NCBI RefSeq assembly: GCF_026151205.1
Contig: NC_087077.1
Coordinates: forward strand, 1,488,001 to 1,552,000
DNA from: Bolinopsis microptera
Taxonomy: Eukaryota; Ctenophora; Tentaculata; Lobata; Bolinopsidae
Length of the DNA: 64,000 nucleotides
Direction: 5' to 3'
This document shows positions 31,001 to 43,000 of this stretch, piece by piece. Position 1 is the stretch's first letter; each line of letters starts with the position of its first letter. Both the position numbers and the translations under genes were made by a program. Under the pieces are notes generated by a model that was not told where the DNA came from, made no database searches, and saw only the letters and a program-made list of their open reading frames with translations.

Positions 31001-34000
31001 TCCTCAGGACAGACCATGTTTGACTACAGACAAGTAGATAACATAGTGTGTTGGCTAGGTGGGGTGGTGTGGCATCTTGTGGTCCTGCTAACTCCAATGT
31101 TCCTCAGGACAGACCATGTTTGACTACAGACAAGTAGATAACATAGTGTGTTGGCTAGGTGGGGTGGTGTGGCATCTTGTGGTCCTGTTAACTCCAATGT
31201 TCCACAGGACGGACCATGTTTGACTACAGACAAGTAGATAACATAGTGTGTTGGCTAGGTGGGGCGGTGTGGCATCTTGTGGTCTTGTTAACTCCAATGT
31301 TCCTCAGGACGGACCATGTTTGACTACAGACAAGTAGATAACATAGTGTGTTGGCTAGGTGGGGTGGTGTGGCATCTTGTGGTCCTGTTAACTCCAATGT
31401 TCCTCAGGACGGACCATGTTTGACTACAGACAAGTAGATAACATAGTGTGTTGGCTAGGTGGGGTGGTGTGGCATCTTGTGGTCCTGCTAACTCCAATGT
31501 TCCTCAGGACGGACCATGTTTGACTACAGACAAGTAGATAACATAGTGTGTTGGCTAGGTGGGGTGGTGTGGCATCTTGTGGTCCTGCTAACTCCAATGT
31601 TCCTCAGGACGGACCATGTTTGACTACAGACAAGTAGATAACATAGTGTGTTGGCTAGGTGGGGCGGTGTGGTATCTTGTGGTCCTGTTAACTCCAATGT
31701 TCCTCAGGACGGACCATGTTTGACTACAGACAAGTAGATAACATAGTGTGTTGGCTAGGTGGGGCGGTGTGGCATCTTGTGGTCCTGCTAACTCCAATGT
31801 TCCTCAGGACGGACCATGTTTGACTACAGACAAGTAGATAACATAGTGTGTTGGCTAGGTGGGGTGGTGTGGCATCTTGTGGTCCTGCTAACTCCAATGT
31901 TCCTCAGGACGGACCATGTTTGACTACAGAGAAGTAGATAACATAGTGTGTTGGCTAGGTGGGGTGGTGTGACATCTTGTGGTCCTGTTAACTCCAATGT
32001 TCCTCAGGACGGACCATGTTTGACTACAGACAAGTAGATAACATAGTGTGTTGGCTAGGTGGGGTGGTGTGACATCTTGTGGTCTTGTTAACTCCAATGT
32101 TCCTCAGGACGGACCATGTTTGACTACAGATAAGTAGATAACATAGTGTGTTGGCTAGGTGGGGTGGTGTGACATCTTGTGGTCTTGTTAACTCCAATGT
32201 TCCTCAGGACGGACCATGTTTGACTACAGACAAGTAGATAACATAGTATGTTGGCTAGGTGGGGTGGTGTGGCATCTTGTGGTCCTGTTAACTCCCATGT
32301 TCCTCAGGACGGACCATGTTTGACTACAGACAAGTAGATAACATAGTATGTTGGCTAGGTGGGGCGGTGTGGCATCTTGTGGTCCTGTTAACTCCAATGT
32401 TCCTCAGGACGGACCATGTTTGACTACAGACAAGTAGATAACATAGTGTGTTGGCTAGGTGGGGCGGTGTGGCATCTTGTGGTCCTGTTAACTCCAATGT
32501 TCCTCAGGACGGACCATGTTTGACTACAGACAAGTAGATAACATAGTGTGTTGGCTAGGTGGGGTGGTGTGGCATCTTGTGGTCTTGTTAACTCCCATGT
32601 TCCTCAGGACGGACCATGTTCGACTACAGACAAGTAGATAACATAGTGTGTTGGCTAGGTGGGGCGGTGTGGCATCTTGTGGTCCTGTTAACTCCAATGT
32701 TCCACAGGACGGACCATGTTTGACTACAGACAAGTAGATAACATAGTGTGTTGGCTAGGTGGGGCGGTGTGGCATCTTGTGGTCCTGCTAACTCCAATGT
32801 TCCTCAGGACGGACCATGTTTGACTACAGACAAGTAGATAACATAGTGTGTTGGCTAGGTGGGGCGGTGTGGCATCTTGTGGTCTTGTTAACTCCAATGT
32901 TCCTCAGGACGGACCATGTTTGACTACAGACAAGTAGATAACATAGTGTGTTGGCTAGGTGGGGCGGTGTGGCATCTTGTGGTCCTGCTAACTCCAATGT
33001 TCCTCAGGACGGACCATGTTTGACTACAGACAAGTAGATAACATAGTGTGTTGGCTAGGTGGGGTGGTGTGGCATCTTGTGGTCCTGTTAACTCCAATGT
33101 TCCTCAGGACGGACCATGTTTGACTACAGACAAGTAGATAACATAGTGTGTTGGCTAGGTGGGGCGGTGTGGCATCTTGTAGTCCTGTTAACTCCAATGT
33201 TCCTCAGGACGGACCATGTTTGACTACAGACAAGTAGATAACATAGTGTGTTGGCTAGGCGGGGCGGTGTGGCATCTTGTGGTCCTGTTAACTCCAATGT
33301 TCCTCAGGACGGACCATGTTTGACTACAGACAAGTAGATAACATAGTGTGTTGGCTAGGTGGGGCGGTGTGGCATCTTGTGGTCCTGTTAACTCCAATGT
33401 TCCACAGGACAGACCATGTTTGACTACAGACAAGTAGATAACATAGTGTGTTGGCTAGGTGGGGCGGTGTGGCATCTTGTGGTCCTGTTAACTCCAATGT
33501 TCCTCAGGACGGACCATGTTTGACTACAGACAAGTAGATAACATAGTGTGTTGGCTAGGTGGGGCGGTGTGGCATCTTGTGGTCCTGTTAACTCCAATGT
33601 TCCTCAGGACGGACCATGTTTGACTACAGACAAGTAGATAACATAGTATGTTGGCTAGGTGGGGCGGTGTGGCATCTTGTGGTCCTGTTAACTCCAATGT
33701 TCCTCAGGACGGACCATGTTTGACTACAGACAAGTAGATAACATAGTGTGTTGGCTAGGTGGGGCGGTGTGGCATCTTGTGGTCCTGTTAACTCCAATGT
33801 TCCTCAGGACGGACCATGTTTGACTACAGACAAGTAGATAACATAGTGTGTTGGCTAGGTGGGGTGGTGTGGCATCTTGTGGTCCTATTAACTCCAATGT
33901 TCCTCTGTCTTGTCGTTACTGGCAGGTTCATCATTCACTTCGCTCCTCTAAGGTAACCGATCACCCCCATTTGTTTTAATAGTTACCCTCCAAGTTCAAC

Positions 34001-37000
34001 TGATTTTACAATTGATAAGAGTTTTTATCCTGAATTAAGATTAGGCTCCCGTCTCCTACTCTCTTAGTTAAAGGTACTGTCTTGCAGGTACGAAAGTATC
34101 GTCAACATGACATACGTTGTCTCTGGTTCCAGTCTCTCCTGGGCGTGGAGTTCTGCTGTCCTAGCTCCCTTTATCGTTAGAGGTATGCTATACTTTACAA
34201 TTAACTGGGTTCGACAAAAGTTGCTTTCTAAAAATAATCGGACCCTTCAATATTTCCTGCTCTGAGGATGGTACGACAAAAAACTTTCAGTTTTAATATA
34301 ATCGAGAAGTGAATATGGTAGGCTGTTCGATGCTATTTGCGGTGCGAGTTACCGTCTGGTTAAGAATCAATTATTTTGTTAAATATATGTAGCTAAACCG
34401 TTAAACTTACCATATAAGGAAGCGTGATATAATTAGAATTAATCCCGCGTGTTAAACGGATATGTCTCTTAATTAAGTAATGACAGATGTTGGCAACTTT
34501 TCTCGTTCCAGTACAGTTCCAGTACAGGGTTCCGGTTATATCAACATCAAGTTCTGGTTTATTTTTTGTAACTAAACAATTTTTATGATTTAACAATTTT
34601 TGTGATTAAACAATCTCTAATATTGAGCAGTCAATTTGCCGAGCTCTAAGTTTAGAAAATTGTAACAGTTCTGGTTATTAACACAATGTAAATTTGCTGG
34701 GTGGCTAGTCGGCGACATAAAGATTCGGAGTTAGAACTGATAACTTAACCTTGTCACCAGTCCAAACATAAGTATTAATAATAAATTAATTAATGATAAT
34801 TAATAAAAGTATCGATTCCAGAGGATTCAATAGGGTTAAATAAAGAACGAGTTCACGACTGTTCGCTCGAATCGTTTAAATAATATAAAAATTCAGGATT
34901 TAATATTGGTGTTGAAGAAAGCTGGGCATATCCACATTTCAAGATTCCTCCGAGCGGTGTTGAAAGGTAACGTCTACAATCTACATTTAAATTTAAAATA
35001 AATATAATTATACGTTTATCAAACTTCTTCTTTTGTTTGAGTGTTATATTTATAAATAAATATACTATAATCGTACTTCAATCATGAAATGTTAAAAACT
35101 TGGCCCCTCAGATATTTGATGATAGGCTGTTTTGCTGGACCACTCCTTTTGTTGGAACTTATTCTCATTATCCTGATCCTCTCTATACTGGTCGACTTTA
35201 AGGTCTTCACCAAGAAAAAGAAGAAACAGCCTAAGAGTTTCATACAGGCGGGGCTCAGGAAGATGCTGGCTCAGACCATGGTACCTTTACCTACCGGTAC
35301 GAGTTTACAATTACATGGGGACCCCACACTATTATATAAATAGAGATTCGGCGGAATGACTGGCTGAGCGCCGCCCAGTAATTATAAAAGCCAGAGACTT
35401 TTAGGGTGATTTAATGTTAATGCGGGGAAATGTAAATTTATTTGTAAAAGAATGAAAGTCATGTCTGATCTCAATTCCCTCCCTCACTCCGCAGTATTTG
35501 AGGGATCGGAGCAGGAGCCAGTACAGAGTGCCGGACTGAACCAGGCTTCTTTCTTTACCACTAACACTGCCACACGCTCGCAGACTTCTTATCACGACCT
35601 CGAACATAACAAGGAGATTTTCAGGTTTGTTATGATTTGTTTACTAGTTCTTCTGTTTAAAGTTTCTTCCGAAGAAATTATTGATTATTGTAATCTCGTG
35701 CTTTTAATAGAATTTCTGAAGCCAAATCTTAAACGCCGTTATGGTTTTTTTTTGCTAAAAACAAGGTTTTAAAATTATTAGTTATTACATATTAAAATAG
35801 AATTCAAGAAAAATTATTCTGAAAATGTGTAGTCACCTTTAGAAAACTTTAAAAACAATAAATATGCCAGGCGAAAGCGTAGAATCCGTAATCACTAACA
35901 TGATTTATGTTTGATTGCCGATAGCATGGTAAAGTCGAAGATTCGATTTCTGTCTGTTTTGCAAGTGCACCTTTTTACGGGAGGATGAAACAAGTTTTAT
36001 GCATTAAGACAAAAATTAATACCGGCACTAGCTAAATATAGCTAAAAGACATGGATTATATAAATATCTGCACTGCAGATTCGGACAGTAGAAAATTGAG
36101 TTTAAGAGTCAACATGACTATTCATACGTGTGAATATTAACTGAAGCTCTTATGTTCGTATATGTATCATGGGTGGGCGACAATTGACCCCCCGACAATT
36201 GACCCCCGACAATTGACCCCCCGAAAATATAATTTAATACAATTAACCCTGACCCTGACCCTGACCCTGACCCTGACCCTGACCCTGACCCTGACCCTGA
36301 CCCTGACCCTGACCCTGACCCTGACCCTGACCCTGACCCTGACCCTGACCCTGACCCTGACCCTGACCCTGACCCTGACCCTGACCCTGACCCTGACCCT
36401 GACCCTGACCCTGACCCTGACCCTGACCCTGACCCTGACCCTGACCCTGACCCTGACCCTGACCCTGACCCTGACCCTGACCCTGACCCTGACCCTGACC
36501 CTGACCCTGACCCTGACCCTGACCCTGACCCTGACCCTGACCATGACACTGACCCTGACCCTGACCCTGACCCTGACCCTGACCCTGACCCTGACCCTGA
36601 CCCTGACCCTGACCCTGACCCTGACCCTGACCCTGACCCTGACCCTGACCCTGACCCTGACCCTGACCCTGACCCTGACCCTGACCCTGACCCTGACCCT
36701 GACCCTGACCCTGACCCTGACCCTGACCCTGACCCTGACCCTGACCCAATTGTCGGGGGGTCAATTGTCGGGGGTCAATTGTCGGGGGGTCAATTGTCGG
36801 GGGGTCAATTGTCGGGGGGTCAATTGTCGCGGTACCATGTATCATGTCGTATGAATATAATTTTGACAAGGGTAATATAATTATAAAATCACCATTGGGG
36901 GTAATGATAATCTTCTGAACTACTAAATTAGTATCGGCCTATCCGGCTGATATATGATGAATGGTTCACCTTAAGATCAGAGATATTCTCTTCAGATGGA

Positions 37001-38293
37001 TGGAGGACAGTGCCCGGGTGATAGCCACCAGTACCCACAACATATTCCAATCTCGCTCCGACTCCTGCCTTTCCTGGTATGTTTTCTAGCCTCGTGCATG
37101 TTGGTGTGTTTTCGCTCTTAAGTCTTGGTGTTTTCTCTGCGAATCTTGTTTAAAAAAACCAAAATATGGTCGCTGACCGCTGTTTAAATTCATAGCACTG
37201 AGCATAAACAAGTAATAGTAATCGGATGATAATTGGAATACTCGCGGATATTAATCTACGCTGGTAAAACATATGGCGCGAGTTAAAGTTGGATATCTGC
37301 GACCTGCATAGATTCTATTTAGTCGCTCGGATAACAATTAACATGAACACCCATCTAAATTGCATTGAAATTGACTGGTTGAGGAGGCTGAAACGTTGAC
37401 AGTTGAGCGACTACTGTAGGAAATGACTTACAAGACATCGATCTATTTAAAGATAAATATAAATTTGATTTATGAAGCACTAAAATTTGATGCAATTTAA
37501 AAGTCAGCTAGACAGTGTCTAGTAGACACAGATTCTGTCGCATTTATAAATAAAATCAAAAAACTTATATTGACAAATTACAAAGACTCTTTAGTCTTAG
37601 AATCTATATGATTTCATTTTGTTTTGATCGTGTGTAAAAGCACCTCAAACTCAAAGCACCTTTGTACGTGGCTTGCTAGTCTGCCCGCTGTCATATCATT
37701 TGGGCGGAAACCCCTATAATATAATAATACGGGCTGTAACCATGGTAACAGCTACAAGGACTCCTCCTCCCAGGTCTGCTGTTAGCACCCCCGTGTCTAT
37801 ACGAGCCGGCCAGTCTGCCCAGAAGCTGCACTGCGGCAGTTTTCAGTCATCCACCCACTCGCTCAGTCACATACGGTCAGAGATAAGGTCTGTGTTTGAT
37901 AGCATGGTATCGAGGATATCCAGCCCAGGTCGGGTAACAACAGAGCTGGGAGGTACCGGAGCGAGGAGCAGGAACAAGGAGCAGCAAACCAAGATAGTAG
38001 CTCTACATCTCTCCTATAGTTTCCTTCTTACACACTTCATGGTTAGCGTCTACACGGTCTCCTGCCTGACGGATCCTCAGCTGGGTCCCTTCGACCAGTC
38101 CAGGAGAGACGGATCCCAGCTCCAGGTGTATCTAAAGGGGTGTTATTATGCTGCTGTTTTTATTAACTCTGGCATGACGCCAGTCGTTTATTGGACCTTC
38201 CATCAAAAGTACCGGCAGAGGGTCTCGTTTTATTTTTACAGGTTGAAAATTATTCTTGTTAAAATCAGGAACAGACTCTGCAGTTGCTGTTGA
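25056..38293 (+). CDS. Rhodopsin-like 7TM receptor (GPCR), 500 aa, 9 exons
   Basis: Exons are 25056-25182, 26474-26608, 33808-33952, 34088-34182, 34897-34966, 35112-35296, 35495-35624, 36996-37076 and 37759-38293. Every intron is GT-AG and the phases join into one 500-residue frame. The short N-terminus has an NKT glycosylation site. TM1 (about 28-51) contains the GN motif, TM2 is about 57-87, TM3 about 100-126 ends in GRF in place of DRY, followed by PLRYESI, TM4 is about 145-164, TM5 about 193-218 and TM6 about 401-425. TM7 (about 451-468) has NSGMTPVVY in place of NPxxY. The third intracellular loop is long (about 180 residues, Ser/Thr-rich, KKKKK start) and the tail ends in CSCC, possibly palmitoylated. 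There is no FxxCWxP in TM6 and no cysteine in loop 2, so this is a divergent orphan-like receptor. The exon 9 acceptor (AAG|G at 37758) is the weakest join. Confidence 0.85.
26818..33807. repeat. 100-bp minisatellite derived from GPCR exon 3
   Basis: Seventy tandem units run from the first GACGGACCATG (26818) to the last before the true exon (33808). All are 100 bp except one of 90 bp (29118-29207), which lacks about 10 bases. Each unit is the start of GPCR exon 3 (encoding RTMFDYRQVDNIVCW and on to LLTPMFL) followed by AG, so every junction recreates TTCCTCAG|GAC, a 3' splice site. Variation between units is mostly C/T at a few sites. The array makes up nearly all of intron 2 (26609-33807). 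The 69-89 residue minus-strand frames are artefacts. Confidence 0.95.
33808..33952 (+). CDS. GPCR exon 3: functional last copy of the array unit
   Basis: 145 bp, phase 1 in and phase 2 out. The first 95 or so bases equal the array unit (with CTATTA for the usual CTGTTA, synonymous). Where array units turn back to AG|GAC, this copy continues TTCCTC|TGTCTTGTCG through TM3 (CLVVTGRFIIHFAPL) to AAG|GTAACC. It is the only copy followed by the rest of TM3 and a usable donor, so it must be the exon that makes the receptor. Confidence 0.9.
36180..36832. repeat. Hexanucleotide (CCTGAC)n array with inverted flanks
   Basis: About 84 copies of CCTGAC (36246-36747) with one interrupted spot near 36541 (CATGACACTGA). 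The left flank has three copies of GACAATTGACCCCC; the right flank has about six copies of its reverse complement (CAATTGTCGGGGG). The whole block lies in intron 7 of the GPCR gene. Frames coding GSGS, VRVR, GQGQ and TLTL are artefacts of the hexamer. Confidence 0.9.
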
Positions 38294-40042
38294 TTTGTTT
38301 GAGGTGATAGTTACAATTAAATTGTTAGCAATATTGACAGTATGATGATCAATCTTAGTGTTTGGAGGGCATAAGTATAACACGTGAAGCCCCATACTCA
38401 AGTTAAGTATGAACATGTCACCTAGCTGACATACTTTATATATAATATATGCGTGTAAAATCTCGATATCTTATCTTGAAAAGCTGTGTTTTTATAACCT
38501 GTTAAAATCAAAAAGTGGGAATTTTCCTTTTCGGGCTTGTTTTGACAAAAACACCCTCCAGGGTATCCGTATATCGGATTGTTTTAATACTTGACACGAA
38601 ATTGTTCTCAGAATTTTAGCGCAGTTTTTGATGCCCTAAAAAATGTACTCAGCCAACTGAAAAGTTAATTTTTTGAACCTCAAAAAGATTCCTAGCTCAA
38701 AATACCACATATGTCGGTATTTTTTCACTTTCTCATTCTGCGAAGCCAAATATCCAACTTTTAACCATAACTTTAAAAGGAAGTATTTTAAGGTATATGT
38801 TTCAGTTTCTTCGTAACTCATATATAAATATGCAAGTTGACGTTGTTTTACATTTATCCAGACGTCATTAGCACATTCCTTATAGAAAATTCTGCCGAGA
38901 TATATGCTAATATTTGTTTTGCGACTTTCAGGTCCAAAAATCTACTTTCCAGTTGACTGAGCACATTTCACAAAACTGCACCAGAATTTTGCGAACAATT
39001 TCATGTCAAGTATCAAAACAATTTGATATTCCCTGGCGGACTTCTCGGTCAAAAGAGCCTGAAAAGGAAAATTATTATTTTTTGACTTTAAAATTACACA
39101 GCCTTTTTAGATACAATATCTAGTTTATGGATTGGATTTTTGCATGGAGTTTGGAGTGAATTTATCTGAATAATACAAATAAATAAACAAATGGTTGATT
39201 GGGGAGTTGTACCCGAAGACAAAACTCGGCACTAACACCTTGAAAGTTTATTTACAACAATAGATAAGTAATACATAATAAAATAATCTGCATTCACGCA
39301 CTCATAAAACGTAAACTTTGAAACGAAAGGACGATATATCGCTAGGGGTTCTGTATAAAGCTGACAAGTGATTTTAAAACAATTTGTGCGAAAGAATGTA
39401 TAGATTTTCTTTGAATAAAGATTGAAAAGCACGACCAATTGTTAACAAATTTCAATGCTGATAAGTTTTAAATTATATCAACTAATGTGGACAGTTCAGT
39501 TTGTTATCGTTATCAATCATGGTTTGATATTGCTCATTTTGTGGCACTTATTATTCCTCAGATACAGATCTATCAACATTTTGGTACAAAAAAACTAACT
39601 AATTAATTTAGTTTCGTTGTTAAATTTTCACAAATAATTAATTTCATATTATATCATCATAAATTCAAACGATAACAAATACCTTACAATCTATGACTAT
39701 AGATTACAACCTATGACAATAGATTAAATCGCACTCAGATTAAGCGATGAAATGCAAATATCAATTGTACTCCAATACTAAATACATGCAATGCACTTGT
39801 AATCTATATTTATAATCTATGCACTCAGCACTGTCTTCAGTCAATGAGATGATTGTTAAATGTGTGTCTGGGGCTCGTTACCTTAATCGCTCTGCAATGA
39901 CCAGTGCTGAGTGCTGATAGTGCTAAGTAAATGCTGACCAGCCTAACCTTAAAGCACGTCCTGTCACAACAGCACACAGCGATCAAATACTAAAATAATG
40001 AGAATAGCACCTAGAAAGTGCGTCTAAACAACTAAAGTCTCC
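38294..40042. other. Shared 3' region of two convergent genes
   Basis: The GPCR stop (38293, plus) and the Ig/vWD gene stop (40043, minus) face each other across about 1.75 kb. Candidate polyadenylation signals are AATAAA near 39179 on the plus strand and TTTATT near 39246 (AATAAA on the minus strand), so the 3' ends may approach or overlap. A foldback element occupies 38521-39080, and short ATAGATTA-type repeats lie near 39690-39730. Confidence 0.45.
38521..39080. mobile_element. Foldback element with ~160-bp inverted ends
   Basis: The left part (TTTTCCTTTTCGGGCT, ATTGTTTTAATACTTGACA, GAAATTGTTCTCA, TGTACTCAGCCAACTG) recurs inverted at about 38915-39080, with scattered differences. The central 200 or so bases are unique. 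No coding capacity is seen. It resembles a long-TIR MITE; the target duplication is unclear. Confidence 0.6.
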
Positions 40043-43000
40043 TCACAGGGTTGGTCCACAACCCCTGAATGGGAGGGTATCAGCACAATGCGATCCAACC
40101 AACACATTCTTCACGTTGCACTCCTTGTGGATGCACTCGGACACGTCGAACCCGGCCACGGCGCACATCTCGTTAAAGGCGGCGGTGGCGCGGCAGGGAG
40201 AGGGGTAGGCACTGAGGTACTCCTTGCTGCAGGAGTCCTGGATACAAGTGGACATGTACCAGCCCATGTCTACTACCTGTTTGCAGGAACGGAACCCGGG
40301 ACAGTTGAAGATGTCTTTGCACATGGCAGTGGCTTGGGATCGCGAAGAGGCAGAACACTGGTACGTCTGAAATTAACAGTTTTGTTATTATGTAGTTCTC
40401 AACAGTACAGAACTGTATTTAATCTCATTATAAGAGGTAATCTGAACCTTCCTTCCTTTAAATTTCAATACTTTTGTCTCTTCTTAAAAATTGATTGCCG
40501 CCGTTATGAGTTATATCATCCACTTCCTCGAATGATTCAAGAACAATAGAAAGAGAAAAGAGAAATACATCACTTTTTTATTATTCCCATATGCCAACTG
40601 ACCTGCAAGTAACTTGGTTCACACTGTCTGTAATAGTCCAGTCTGCTATCCACCACCAACTTCAATGCCTCATCCTGTCCCAGCATGCTGCTCCTGTACG
40701 AGTTCTCTCCGTAGTTTCCTCCGCAGATTCCGCACGTAGATGTGTCCTTGTGTCCCTCCTGAAGGACCACGTGCGCTGTGGTTACTCCGTCCCAGATCAC
40801 TTTAATTTCAGGGAGGTCCGCGTGAAGATGAGTACCGTTCATTCTGAAGGTTAGCTCGTCTTCAACATACGTCCGTTCTTCGTTCTCCTTCATGACAAAG
40901 TTTTCGTGGCCCATGTTTACGTACCATCCTCTCCCAATCTGAAAAAAGATCAAAGTACTAGAAAGTAATTTAGAACGCGGTCCTTTTTGTTAATTTGCAG
41001 ATAGACATATTTTAAAATTAGTTCGGATACTTAGACATTTATTCCGATAGTAATCGACAAAACTGACTGATGATCTTGGCGAAACCGAAAATTTCCATTC
41101 CATAAAAAACCGAAACACTAGAAGTTAAGACTCGGCAAACCTCAAAGAAGACATTTTTATGATACACAGTGATGGCCTCTAGACAAGTGGCGCCGACCTG
41201 GCATCCTCCGAACCTGTTGTAAACGTACCAGTCACTGTTGTGGCAATTCCGCGCCATCAGGTACGAACATTGTCCCCTGGAGGAAAAGTAACGTTAGCAT
41301 CAAAATTACTATAAATAATAATTATCTAGCCAAGTTACCTATATTTATATAAGGGGACCAAAAACCAATTCTTTTCCAGACTACAATAATATTTCGTTCA
41401 ATGCCTTAAGGTTTGCAAAACCAATTTGAGTTAATTAAATGTGACTTAGTGCACAAAAGGACTAGTAAACCCGGTTTCAATGCCCCCTGGCACAGGGCGA
41501 AACGAGATTATTTCATTCGGTAGTTTTATTGTGTCGTAAGTAAACTTTGTCTACTACTTTAGTGCGAACATCATAATCTGAGACGGCAATAAATACTAAT
41601 AATCCCAAAATGTGTGCGCATGTGCGCGTGTAATTTCCGAACGGCTTAATCAAGAAAATGGTTAGAGTTAGGTGACTGGTTTTTTTCGGTATAGTTTTGA
41701 AAAAATTCTGACGAAGCCAATAAACAAATGTTTTTTAAATCGGCCGTTGGTAAGTGGTTAAATTGATGGTTTTGTGCCCCAAATATGATATTAAAGTGTC
41801 TCGCTTTTTATCCCCCTCTCACTGTCTCTCCCCATTTACAGCTCCCCAAATTACAGCTTTGTATATAATTAGGTAATTTACATAATCTTATCTATATCTA
41901 CTATTCAATTATTAGGAATATTCAGTCTGAGAAACGTCATCTGAAAGCCATCAAATTCTTGGAATTTCGTATTATCGTTCCTCATATTTATATTTAGAGT
42001 AATAACTAATACCTTAATTAATATTATACCGGATAGGAAGCTTTTGCAACGGAGGAAGCTTTTGCAACGGAGACAAATGCCTGAAAATGGCCCAACATGT
42101 TTCAGTTAGAGGCCATCTCATCGATCTTTTTTATTACAGAGATTATTTCTAATGACTCGCAAGAAATCCAAATATCTCTAACGCAATAAAATCTTCATAA
42201 TCACTGTTTCACTTTTGAATTGATCCATAACAAAATAGTTTAAAAATATATTTTAGAGCATTGGTTCATTCACTTAAAATGCGACAAGCGGACAAGGGCC
42301 TTTGCGTTTGGTTTGTGAAATTTATGTGTAGCTAAAAACAGATTATTATATATAATAATAATGGGACGTATTTATAAATACGTCCCATTTTTTCCGAAAT
42401 TATAAGTCTTCAAGTAAAAAAATTCATAAATAGACCTGTCTCCTCGAAAAAGAAAAAGGAGACAGGTCCAACGTGAAATACTCTCCAGAATATTTATCCA
42501 GGTCCTGACACTGACTCTTATTCTCTAGTGAAATACTCTCCAGAACACATATCCAGGTCCTGACACTGACTCTTATTCTCTAGTGAAATACTCTCCAGAA
42601 TACATATCCAGGTCCTGACACTGACTCTTATTCTCTAGTGAAATACTCTCCAGAATACATATCCAGGTCCTGACACTGACTCTTATTCTCTAGTGAAATA
42701 CTCTCCAGAATACATATCCAGGTCCTGACACTGACTCTTATTCTCTAGTGAAATACTCTCCAGAATACTTATCCAGGTCCTGACACTGACTCTTATTCTC
42801 TAGTGAAATACTCTCCAGAACACATATCCAGGTCCTGACTCTTATTCTCTAGTGAAATACTCTCCAGAATATTTATCCAGGTCCTGACACTGACTCTTAT
42901 TCTCCAGTCCTGATCTCAATGCTGGGGTGAGAGTGTCAACATTTTAAGGTTTATCAACGTCAAAAATTTGGTGTATAACAGTGCCAGCCCCTTCACTTTT

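Noticed and set aside
26638-33433. Repeated 69-89 residue minus-strand frames (HTMLSTCL and similar)
   Set aside because: Antisense shadow of the exon-derived 100-bp repeat; the plus-strand frame explains the sequence.
36246-36747. Interstitial telomere repeat
   Set aside because: The unit is CCCTGA, not the animal telomere CCCTAA. The flanks are inverted mini-repeats, so a telomeric origin is not supported.
36118-36869. Long GSGS, VRVR, GQGQ and TLTL frames
   Set aside because: All frames of a stop-free hexamer array are open; they are intronic and repetitive.
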